Below, piece by piece: positions 55,567-64,000 of a DNA stretch of 64,000 nt. Under the pieces are notes generated by a model that was not told the DNA's origin, did no database searches, and worked only from the letters and a program-made list of their open reading frames with translations. The stretch covers positions 33,479-97,478 of the forward strand of contig JABUSY010000034.1 of the NCBI GenBank assembly GCA_021442455.1, in the 5' to 3' direction. The DNA is from Lachnospiraceae bacterium. GTDB taxonomy: Bacteria; Bacillota; Clostridia; Lachnospirales; Lachnospiraceae. The translations under genes and the position numbers were made by a program. Each line of letters begins with the position of its first letter. Within the stretch, counting starts at the first letter, position 1.

Positions 55567-56538
55567 GTGAAAAATTTGCGAAAACCATGTATTGTTCTTA
55601 CAGGTCCAACTGCGGTTGGAAAGACGAAATTATCCCTTTCTCTGGCAAAAGCGTTAAATGGCTCCATTATTTCTGCGGATTCCATGCAAATTTATAAACA
55701 TATGAATATCGGTTCCGCCAAGATATTGCCTGAAGAGATGCAAGGGATTTTACATTATTTGATCGATGTGCTGGAACCGGAGGCCGATTTTAATGTGGCT
55801 TTATTTCAGAAGATGGCAACAAAAGCCATGAAAGAAATTTATAAAACTGGGAAAATTCCCATTGTAACTGGAGGAAATGGTTTTTATATACAGGCGCTTT
55901 TAAAAGAAGTTGATTTCAACAGAAGCAGCGGTGCTCTATCCCAATACAGGGAAAAATTGAAGGCAGAGATTGTGAAAAAAGGCCCTGAATATCTCTATAA
56001 GCTCTTGGCTGAAAGAGATCCTCAGATCGCGCAGGAGATACATCCTCACAATCTGAAGAGAATAATCCGTGCACTTGAATATTATGAAGAAACAGGGTGG
56101 CAGATTTCTAGACACAATGAGATTCAACGAAAAAAAACATCCCCTTATTGTTATGTGTATTTTGTGCTGAATGATGACAGAGATAGGCTATACTGCCAAA
56201 TCGACAAACGGGTGGATCAAATGATGAAAGCAGGGCTTTTGGCGGAAGTAAAAAATTTGTATGACAGAGGATTGACAGAGCAAAATGTTTCCATGAAGGG
56301 ACTTGGATATAAGGAACTCTTTCCATTTCTTCGTGGTGAAATCACTCTGAAAGAAGCGGTGGATGTAATCAAACGAAATACTAGGCATTTTGCTAAACGA
56401 CAACTTACCTGGTTTCGAAGAGAAAAAGAAGTAATTTGGCTGAATAAGCCGGAATTTTCATATAATGAGCAAGCCATACTGGATTATATGCTGAATTTAT
56501 GGAAAAAAAAGCTTGAAGAGGAAAGAGAGAGAAAATGA
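55567..56538 (+). CDS. miaA: tRNA dimethylallyltransferase
   Basis: IVLTGPTAVGKTKLSLSLAKAL; SADSMQIYKHMNIGSAK; VTGGNGFYIQALL. Confidence 0.96.
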   Translation: MKNLRKPCIVLTGPTAVGKTKLSLSLAKALNGSIISADSMQIYKHMNIGSAKILPEEMQGILHYLIDVLEPEADFNVALFQKMATKAMKEIYKTGKIPIVTGGNGFYIQALLKEVDFNRSSGALSQYREKLKAEIVKKGPEYLYKLLAERDPQIAQEIHPHNLKRIIRALEYYEETGWQISRHNEIQRKKTSPYCYVYFVLNDDRDRLYCQIDKRVDQMMKAGLLAEVKNLYDRGLTEQNVSMKGLGYKELFPFLRGEITLKEAVDVIKRNTRHFAKRQLTWFRREKEVIWLNKPEFSYNEQAILDYMLNLWKKKLEEERERK

Positions 56539-57830
56539 TTAATCAGAAGGCAGAGATGTATAAAAAAATAGGAATCAGCAGAAAAGTATGGGAGTACGGA
56601 GAATATATGGAAAAACATTTACACAGGCGTTTTCATCAGATTGATGAAAACGCTGAGTACAATCAACTGAAAGTCATACGCGCTATGCAAGAAAACTGTG
56701 TGAAAGAAGCCTGCCTTTATACTTCCAGTGGTTACGGCTACAATGATGTCGGGCGCGATACATTAGAAAAGGTATACGCGTCTACCTTTGGTACAGAGGA
56801 TGCTCTTGTGCGTCCTCAGATTGTCTGTGGAACTCATGCGTTGGCAGTAGCGCTGTCCGGAAACTTGCGCCCAGGAGACGAACTGCTTTCTCCGGTGAGT
56901 AAGCCATACGACACACTGGATGAGGTCATAGGCATCCGTTCTTCCAGAGGTTCTTTGTCAGAATATGGAGTTTCATACCGCCAGGTTAATCTTTTGCCTG
57001 ACGGTTCATTTGACTATGAAAAAATTCGGAAAGCAATTAATGATAAAACAAAGCTTGTTACCATCCAGCGTTCAAAAGGTTATCAGCTGCGTCCGACACT
57101 GTCCGTACAGCAAATCGGTGAGCTGATCCGTTTTATAAAAAATATTCGCTCTGATCTGATCTGTATGGTAGATAATTGTTATGGAGAATTTGTAGAAAAG
57201 CAAGAGCCATCCGAAGTAGGGGCAGATTTGATAGTTGGTTCTCTGATTAAGAACCCGGGCGGCGGTTTAGCTCCCATCGGCGGATATATTGCTGGAGGGA
57301 AAAAATATGTAGAAAACGCCGCTTATCGACTAATTGCGCCGGGGCTTGGAAAAGAGATAGGTTCTACTCTAGGTGTAACCAAATCCTTTTACCGAGGCTT
57401 TTTCCTCGCTCCGTCTGTGACGGCTGCGGCGTTGAAAGGAGCGATATTTGCAGCAAATATTTATGAACGACTTGGTTTTCCGGTTGTTCCAGACGGAAAA
57501 GAAAGCCGCCATGACATTATCCAGACAATAACCCTTGGAAGTCCTGATGCGGTTATTGCCTTTTGCCGTGGCATTCAGGCAGCTGCTCCTATAGACAGTC
57601 ATGTAATTCCGGAACCATGGAACATGCCAGGTTATGATTCCGACGTAATCATGGCGGCAGGCACCTTTGTACAGGGATCTTCTATCGAGCTGAGCGCCGA
57701 TGGGCCTATGAAGCCACCTTATTCAGTTTATTTTCAAGGTGGTCTGACCTGGTCACATGCAAAACTTGGTATCCTGATGAGCTTGCAAAAGCTCTTAGAG
57801 GAAAATTTAGTGGTTCTACCAGGAAAGTGA
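56535..57830 (+). CDS. Methionine gamma-lyase family / aluminum-resistance-like PLP protein
   Basis: YTSSGYGYNDVGRDTLEKVYASTFGTEDALVRPQIVCGTHALAVALSGNLRPGDELL; GSLIKNPGGGLAPIGGYIAG; follows miaA as in Clostridia. Confidence 0.88.
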   Translation: MINQKAEMYKKIGISRKVWEYGEYMEKHLHRRFHQIDENAEYNQLKVIRAMQENCVKEACLYTSSGYGYNDVGRDTLEKVYASTFGTEDALVRPQIVCGTHALAVALSGNLRPGDELLSPVSKPYDTLDEVIGIRSSRGSLSEYGVSYRQVNLLPDGSFDYEKIRKAINDKTKLVTIQRSKGYQLRPTLSVQQIGELIRFIKNIRSDLICMVDNCYGEFVEKQEPSEVGADLIVGSLIKNPGGGLAPIGGYIAGGKKYVENAAYRLIAPGLGKEIGSTLGVTKSFYRGFFLAPSVTAAALKGAIFAANIYERLGFPVVPDGKESRHDIIQTITLGSPDAVIAFCRGIQAAAPIDSHVIPEPWNMPGYDSDVIMAAGTFVQGSSIELSADGPMKPPYSVYFQGGLTWSHAKLGILMSLQKLLEENLVVLPGK

Positions 57831-58489
57831 AAAAGTCAATGTCGATGCGTCAATCACTGTGCTGGAAAAGTATGAAAGCCCTAGATCTGATGTATTCTTT
57901 ACAAAGAAATTTTTCATTGGAATCAGAAACGTTACATGTCTAGATATCTAGGAGATTTCAGAACTGAAGAACGAAGCATCTGAAACCTATGCAAATATCA
58001 TATTTTTATTTTTCCAAAAATATTGAGAATGGTCTAATTGTTCGGTGAGAGATATATTTCATAACAGTGGAGCAGTGTAATCTATTTCTAAAGGATGAAT
58101 TATGTTTTTTGAGCTAAAAAACGAATGGGAAGGAAGGAAAAAGGATTCATCAGGGCATACCTGTGGCTGGATAGCTTTGTTGTTTTTACAGAACTGTAGG
58201 TATGCTTGCTTATATTATATTTAGAAACATTTCAGATAGAAATGAAACATATTACGATCCAACCCTTGGAAAGCAATATTACAATAGGGGATTTTCTACT
58301 TCTATAAACGACAAACTATGTGATAGATAGTGACAGATAAGAGATAAAGAAAATATCGAAGCAATGTTTTCTTAGCATGACAATTGTCCCGGTATGGTAG
58401 ATACTTAAAACTTTTCCTTGAGTAATGATTGGGACGATGATAGAATAATGTTGTAAAATAATCAGAAGGATTGTTAAGGAGTATAAAAG

Positions 58490-59812
58490 TTGTTCAATAA
58501 GAAAAGTCAACATATGATAAATATTGGGAGAATGATCTTTGGAATATTATTCCTCTATTTGCTTATAATTATCATCATTTATTTGAAGTCGAACCATCTT
58601 GCATTTTATCGAGTGACATCAGGAGCTATATCCAAAAATGAAACATATACGGCTCTTGCCATGAGATCAGAGCAAGTGGTAAATGCTACAACAGAAGGTT
58701 ATGTCAATTATTTTTTGAATGATAATTCAAAAATTGCCAAAAATGGTACTGTTTGCAAAATTAGTAACACAAAAAATGTCTTACAGAATAAAACCTTAAA
58801 CTCCTCTGACCTAGCTGATCTGCATTGCATTGCTTCTCGGTATTCCCAATCTTTTGATGGTAATGATTTTAACTCTGTTTATGATTTTAAATATTCTTTG
58901 GACGAAGTTATGCTGAATATTAGTGATTCAACCAAAATATCCGGGATGATATGTACGGCGGACTATGATGGAATCATCGCTTATTCCTGTGATGGATATG
59001 AATATTTAACACCGGAACAACTGACCGAAGAACATTTTCGCACAAAGTTTTATAAAAAACAACATCTGAGAATGAATGAACAAATCAGTGAAGGGGATCC
59101 TATCTACCGATTGATCAAGAGTGAAACATGGTCTATCGTTATTCCAGTGACAGATAAGCAGACAGCCAGTCTGGCTTCCAATGAGAAAATTCAAGTCAAA
59201 TTTCTAAAAGATGGGAAGAGTGAGATTGGACAGCTGGATTTATTCGTTGTTGGAAATCAGAGATATGTTAGGATAACTTTTACAAGTGGGATGATACGTT
59301 ATTGCAATGAACGTTTTCTGGATGTAGAATTAGTAAAAAAGACGAAATACGGACTAAAAATACCCATATTTTCAATTGTTACAAAGGAATTTTATACCGT
59401 TCCAATCTCTCTGAAGACCTTCAGTGAAAAGGATGGAAAAGTCGGTTTTTTGCAGGAAATCAGGGATAAAGATGGTAAAATATCTACCAGTTTCATCGAA
59501 ACCACTCTCTATGTGGAAGACGTGAGAGATGGAAACACTGAAATTGTTTCTTATGTGGATAAAAACACGTTTCATGATGGAGACGTTTTAATTCAGCCGC
59601 ATTCCAATACTCGCTTTACCATCGGAGCGACTGCAACGCTAAATGGAGTATATTGCATTAATAAAGGCTATGCTGTTTTTCGTAAAATTTCTATTATAGA
59701 TCAAAATAAGGAATATTGCATTATAGAGTCAGGAACTCCATGGGGAATTTCGCAATATGATTATATTGTTTTTTATGGTAGCAATATTAAAGAAAAAGAC
59801 ATTCTGTATTAA
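58490..59812 (+). CDS. HlyD-like membrane-anchored protein of the sepF/yggS locus
   Basis: N-terminal TM, beta-rich body; synteny with yggS-sepF. Confidence 0.6.
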   Translation: MFNKKSQHMINIGRMIFGILFLYLLIIIIIYLKSNHLAFYRVTSGAISKNETYTALAMRSEQVVNATTEGYVNYFLNDNSKIAKNGTVCKISNTKNVLQNKTLNSSDLADLHCIASRYSQSFDGNDFNSVYDFKYSLDEVMLNISDSTKISGMICTADYDGIIAYSCDGYEYLTPEQLTEEHFRTKFYKKQHLRMNEQISEGDPIYRLIKSETWSIVIPVTDKQTASLASNEKIQVKFLKDGKSEIGQLDLFVVGNQRYVRITFTSGMIRYCNERFLDVELVKKTKYGLKIPIFSIVTKEFYTVPISLKTFSEKDGKVGFLQEIRDKDGKISTSFIETTLYVEDVRDGNTEIVSYVDKNTFHDGDVLIQPHSNTRFTIGATATLNGVYCINKGYAVFRKISIIDQNKEYCIIESGTPWGISQYDYIVFYGSNIKEKDILY

Positions 59813-59819
59813 AGGAGAA

Positions 59820-60524
59820 ATGAATATGTTGCAGGAAAATTATAAAACAGTACAACAAAAAATTCGGAACGCTTGTAACAGATGCGGTAGGGAGTACAGT
59901 GAGGTAACGCTGATTGTAGTTGGTAAAACCCAATCGGTAGAAATGCTTCAGAAAATCTACGATTTAAATCATCGAGATTTTGGAGAGAATAAAGTACAGG
60001 AGCTAATGTGTAAATACGAAGTAATGCAAAAAGACATCCGTTGGCATTTGATTGGACATCTTCAGCAAAACAAAGTAAAATATATTGTAGATAAAACCTG
60101 TCTGATTCATTCTATAGATTCTCTACGTCTTGCTGAAACAATTAGTAAGGAAGCAGGTAAGCACAACCGTACAGTCCCTGTGTTGATAGAAGTGAATGTA
60201 AGTGACGAGAAAAGCAAATTCGGGGTAAAAGTATCTGAAACATTGCCACTCATAGAGACAATTTCATCGCTTCCTGGCATTTCTATTCAGGGCTTAATGT
60301 CAATAGCACCATATGTTACCAATCCACAGGAGAATCGACCTGTTTTCAAAAAATTAAAGAAATTAAGTGTTGACATTGAGAACAAAAACATTAATAATGT
60401 TACTATGAATGTTCTGAGTATGGGCATGACTAATGATTATGAAGTAGCCATTGAGGAAGGTGCCACCATAGTTCGTGTTGGAACAGGCATTTTCGGTGAA
60501 CGCTATTACAAAATGCAGCAATAA
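59820..60524 (+). CDS. yggS: YggS family PLP homeostasis protein
   Basis: DFGENKVQELMCKYEVMQKDIRWHLIGHLQQNKVKYIV; LSMGMTNDYEVAIEEGATIVRVGTGIFGER. Confidence 0.95.
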   Translation: MNMLQENYKTVQQKIRNACNRCGREYSEVTLIVVGKTQSVEMLQKIYDLNHRDFGENKVQELMCKYEVMQKDIRWHLIGHLQQNKVKYIVDKTCLIHSIDSLRLAETISKEAGKHNRTVPVLIEVNVSDEKSKFGVKVSETLPLIETISSLPGISIQGLMSIAPYVTNPQENRPVFKKLKKLSVDIENKNINNVTMNVLSMGMTNDYEVAIEEGATIVRVGTGIFGERYYKMQQ

Positions 60525-60543
60525 AATCAATAGGAGAAAGATT

Positions 60544-61122
60544 ATGAATGTTTTGAACAAATTTTTAGATGCAATTCGTTTGAATGATAATTACGATGAA
60601 GATGATGAATATTTTGATAACGATGAAGATGAAATAGATGAAACGACAAAACCTAAGAAATGTTTTTTTAAAAAAAAGGCTGACGATGATCTGAAGAATG
60701 ATGAAGAAGACGGAGCAAAGAAGAAAAGCTCCCATACTTCTTCTATATCTTTCAAGAAAGAGCAGCATCCGAACTTATCTATTCCTTCCAAAGTTAGGCC
60801 AATGCACAAACGGGTGGTCAACAGCGAAATGGAAGTTTGTGTGATTAAACCGTCCTCCATGGAAGATACCCGTGAAATTACCGATACGTTGTTGACTCAA
60901 TGCACGATTGTCTTGAATCTTGAGGGAGTAGATCTGGAAGTGGCACAGAGAATTATTGATTTTTCTTCCGGTGCCTGTTATTCCACCAATGGAGGCCTGC
61001 AAAAAGTTTCCAGCTATATTTTTATTCTTACACCTGTTAGCGTTAAAATATCCGGTGATATCCAGGATATGTTAAACAGCACGATTACCAATCGATCCGA
61101 ACAGAGTTTTGACATGAAATGA
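60544..61122 (+). CDS. sepF: Cell division protein SepF
   Basis: Acidic/Lys-rich linker then VCVIKPSSMEDTREITDTLLTQCTIVLNLEGVDLEVAQRIIDFSSGACYSTNGGLQKVSSYIFILTP. Confidence 0.94.
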   Translation: MNVLNKFLDAIRLNDNYDEDDEYFDNDEDEIDETTKPKKCFFKKKADDDLKNDEEDGAKKKSSHTSSISFKKEQHPNLSIPSKVRPMHKRVVNSEMEVCVIKPSSMEDTREITDTLLTQCTIVLNLEGVDLEVAQRIIDFSSGACYSTNGGLQKVSSYIFILTPVSVKISGDIQDMLNSTITNRSEQSFDMK

Positions 61123-61385
61123 GAAACTGTTTTTCAGAAAAGTGAAATAATGGCAGATATTACTTATCGCCGAAGCATTATAACTGTCAGCGATTTTCTG
61201 GATGGATATTACAGTAACTCTCTGGGATCTCTTGTGGGTTTCTGTGGAGTGGCTACGGTAAAATCAGTGATTTCTTTATTTAGAAGTTTTTATTTTTTGC
61301 TACATCATTTATTAAAGGAGATAATTGAGAACACTCATCACATCAAATAGTTATTATTTGAATAATAATGAGGAAGAGGAATATG

Positions 61386-61411
61386 TTTTCTCTGTCCACA
61401 GACAGAGAAAA
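61386..61411 (+). terminator. Intrinsic terminator upstream of aroB
   Basis: TTTTCTCTGTC-CACA-GACAGAGAAAA perfect 11-bp stem, followed by TTTGTT. Confidence 0.8.
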
Positions 61412-61513
61412 TTTGTTATACTTTTACGATGAACCAGACAAAAATAAGACAACAAAGTTGATCAATTGATTCTACTATGCTTTCAATGTCTAAATAAAGA
61501 GGAGGAGAAGAAC

Positions 61514-62614
61514 ATGGAGTCTCTAATTGTACAACGTGGACACGAAGGTCTTGAATTTTCCTATGAAATCATTTTGGAACACGGTTTTGATGGGCTTTCC
61601 GTAGTGCTGGACAGACTGCGGATGTCATACAAAAAAATCTGTATTGTTTCAGATCATAATGTGGCAGAGATTTATTTACAAGATGTGAAACAGGTACTTT
61701 CCTCCAAAGATTGTCTGGTAAGTATTTTTATTTTTCAGGCAGGAGAAGAACATAAAAATTTGAATACAGTACAAGAACTGTATCGATACCTGATTGAGAA
61801 CAAATTTGAACGAAAGGATCTCCTTGTTGCTCTCGGCGGTGGTGTCGTAGGGGATTTGACTGGATTTGTAGCTGCTACGTATTTACGTGGAATAGCTTTC
61901 ATTCAGGTTCCGACCACATTGCTAGCGCAGGTGGATAGCAGCATCGGAGGAAAGACTGGTGTGGATTTTGTTAAATATAAGAATATGGTAGGTGCGTTTT
62001 ATCAGCCCAATCTGGTATATATGAACAGCGAAACTCTACAAACTTTACCCTGCGATCAGTTCGCTTCTGGAATGAGCGAGGTGCTGAAAACGGGACTTAT
62101 ATGGAATCGTGACTTTTATACTTGGCTCATTGCAAAGCAAGAACAAATTGAGTTGCGTAATCCGGAAACGATGGATCATTTGATCCGGGAATGTTGCAAA
62201 GTAAAAGCTACTGTGATAGAAGAGGATCCTAAAGAACAAGGGGTACGAGCAATTTTGAACCTTGGGCATACTCTGGGGCACGCCATAGAAAAGCTGATGA
62301 ATTTTCAAATGCTACACGGTCAGTGTGTGGCAGTTGGAATTGTTGGAGCCGCCTATCTTTCGTATAAACGGGGATATTTAAGTAAAGAAGCTTATCTACA
62401 GATCATTCGTACAAATCTTGCATTTCGACTTCCTGTATCAATCCAGGGACTGAAAAATAAAGATATATTAATGGTAACGAAATCCGATAAAAAAATGGAA
62501 GGAGGAAAAATCAAATTTGTTTTATTAAAAAATATCGGAGAAGCAATTCTGGATCGATCAGTTAGTAATCAGGAGTTACTTGATACCATCGCTATACTGA
62601 ATAAGGAAGTATAA
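61514..62614 (+). CDS. aroB: 3-dehydroquinate synthase
   Basis: DLLVALGGGVVGDLTGFVAATYLRGIAFIQVPTTLLAQVDSSIGGKTGVDF; ATG 61514 after AGGAGG. Confidence 0.96.
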   Translation: MESLIVQRGHEGLEFSYEIILEHGFDGLSVVLDRLRMSYKKICIVSDHNVAEIYLQDVKQVLSSKDCLVSIFIFQAGEEHKNLNTVQELYRYLIENKFERKDLLVALGGGVVGDLTGFVAATYLRGIAFIQVPTTLLAQVDSSIGGKTGVDFVKYKNMVGAFYQPNLVYMNSETLQTLPCDQFASGMSEVLKTGLIWNRDFYTWLIAKQEQIELRNPETMDHLIRECCKVKATVIEEDPKEQGVRAILNLGHTLGHAIEKLMNFQMLHGQCVAVGIVGAAYLSYKRGYLSKEAYLQIIRTNLAFRLPVSIQGLKNKDILMVTKSDKKMEGGKIKFVLLKNIGEAILDRSVSNQELLDTIAILNKEV

Positions 62615-62624
62615 GAAGAGAATG

Positions 62625-62975
62625 TCGTATTGATCGACTTGGACTAGTGGACAAATAATTCTGATAGCAGGTATCCTACAACTTCAATATTTGGAGAATT
62701 GTGGAAGCGCTTTTGGATTGTTGCAGAACAAAACAGTGGATTTTCTAGATTTTTACTACCGTTTTTTGGATTGTTGTTGTGATCTCTTATATATAAAAAT
62801 ACCGTACATAAAAGACACTGTATACCGTTCGTTACCGTTATGGTTGTCCTAATTGCAGGTGCTGTTAGCAATTTTATTGATCGATGATTCACTCAATAGG
62901 TAGTAAATTTTGACTATTTTTCTCTGATGGACTTTTCTTTTTTAACATAGCAAATATTTATATACGGTAAATTTA
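62625..62975 (+). pseudogene. lspA: Relic of lipoprotein signal peptidase II
   Basis: LQLQYLENCGSAFGLLQNKTVDF; VLIAGAVSNFIDR*FTQ*VVNFDYFSLMDFSFFNIANIYI with stops; directly upstream of rluD. Confidence 0.92.
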
Positions 62976-63057
62976 CTTCTGATATGAATATTCTTTAAAT
63001 AAAAATAAAGAGGAAGATTTTAAATTGACCATACAAAAAATCGGAGAATAAATAATA

Positions 63058-63981
63058 ATGGAAATCGTTACATTGAAAGTCAATGCAAGTAATGAGGGAA
63101 TGCGAATTGACAGCTATATTGCTCAGGAGCTGAATTTTCTTTCTCGTTCTTATGTTCAAAAAATATTAAAGGAAGGTGGTGTGGTTGTAAATGGACAACA
63201 GGCGAAAGCCAGTTATCGTCTTCTAAAAGATGAACAGATCATATTCACAATTCCAGTAGAACAGGAATCGAGTATACTTCCAGAAAATATTCCTTTGGAT
63301 ATTTTATATGAAGATGAAGAGCTTCTAGTAGTCAATAAACCGAAAGATATGGTTGTTCATCCGTCGGCCGGGCATTCACAGCACACACTAATAAATGCGT
63401 TGATATTCCATTGTAAGGGGAAATTGTCTGGAATCAATGGGATGTTACGCCCAGGAATTGTACACCGTATTGACAAAGATACCACAGGTACTCTGGTTGT
63501 CTGTAAAACTGACAGAGCACATCAGTCGTTGACCTCCCAGCTAAAAATTCACAACATTACCCGGAAATATCGGGCAATTGTCCATGGAAATTTTTCTAAA
63601 GAACAATTTACTATAGATGATCCCATCGGTCGTCATCCAAGGGAACGAAAGAAAATGGCAGTTAATTCAAAAAATGGAAAACCAGCGATAACACACGTAA
63701 GTGTCCTTGAATATTTCAAAGGGTATTCTTACGTTGAATGTATCTTGGAGACTGGAAGAACCCATCAAATACGAGTTCATTTAGCTAGTATTGGTCATCC
63801 ATTGTTGGGAGACTCATTATATGGGCCGAAAAGATGCCCGTTTTCCGGTCTTCGGGGCCAAACACTCCATGCGATGTTATTAGGCTTTCAGCATCCTGTG
63901 AGCGGAAAATATATGGAATTTGCGGCATTATTGCCAGAATATTTTCAAAAATTGCTGATACAATTAAAATTAGAATATTAA
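63058..63981 (+). CDS. rluD: Ribosomal large subunit pseudouridine synthase RluD family
   Basis: S4 domain SRSYVQKILKEGGVVVNG; GIVHRIDKDTTGTLVVCKTDRAH; GRTHQIRVHLASIGHPLLGDSLYG. Confidence 0.93.
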   Translation: MEIVTLKVNASNEGMRIDSYIAQELNFLSRSYVQKILKEGGVVVNGQQAKASYRLLKDEQIIFTIPVEQESSILPENIPLDILYEDEELLVVNKPKDMVVHPSAGHSQHTLINALIFHCKGKLSGINGMLRPGIVHRIDKDTTGTLVVCKTDRAHQSLTSQLKIHNITRKYRAIVHGNFSKEQFTIDDPIGRHPRERKKMAVNSKNGKPAITHVSVLEYFKGYSYVECILETGRTHQIRVHLASIGHPLLGDSLYGPKRCPFSGLRGQTLHAMLLGFQHPVSGKYMEFAALLPEYFQKLLIQLKLEY

Positions 63982-64000
63982 AAAATATTTATCTATGTTT

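Noticed and set aside
1-64000. CRISPR arrays, tRNA/rRNA genes, prophage, IS elements, toxin-antitoxin or defence islands
   Set aside because: Looked for regularly spaced repeats, tRNA-like T-loops and transposase/integrase motifs by eye and found none; a computed search (tRNAscan-SE, minced, ISfinder, DefenseFinder) would be decisive.

Overview
Low-GC 64 kb window from a Clostridia/Lachnospiraceae-like bacterium (inferred from gene order, not from rRNA) with the look of a genome being eroded. About 30 housekeeping or biosynthetic ORFs are intact: Na+-pumping decarboxylase subunits, remA-gmk-rpoZ, pgsA, purF, pyrG, gltB-gltD, dapL, gatCAB, icd, rex, ftsK, an NfnA/NfnB-like pair, ybeY, proB, proA, miaB-mutS-mutL-miaA, a methionine gamma-lyase-like protein, an HlyD-like protein, yggS, sepF, aroB and rluD. 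By my rough sum they cover about 65% of the window. The 0.5-3.5 kb gaps between them are not ordinary spacers. Several contain multiply frameshifted, stop-riddled relics that can still be read by homology and synteny: an NFACT/RqcH (Rqc2) homolog, rimO, an ABC-F ATPase, yebC, a ClpP/TepA-like protease, phoH, an export-type ABC ATPase and lspA. Points worth a second look: (i) at least four relics are ribosome modification, stall-rescue or quality-control factors; (ii) the 5-formyl-THF cyclo-ligase is intact except for a one-base frameshift in an A8 tract next to a good RBS/ATG, a candidate for transcriptional slippage rescue; (iii) a perfect 13-bp inverted repeat in the yebC relic looks like a template-switch insertion; (iv) a Rex-operator-like palindrome overlaps a consensus promoter upstream of rex. 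I saw no CRISPR array, transposase, phage gene, tRNA or rRNA. Large parts of the decayed spacers remain unassigned.
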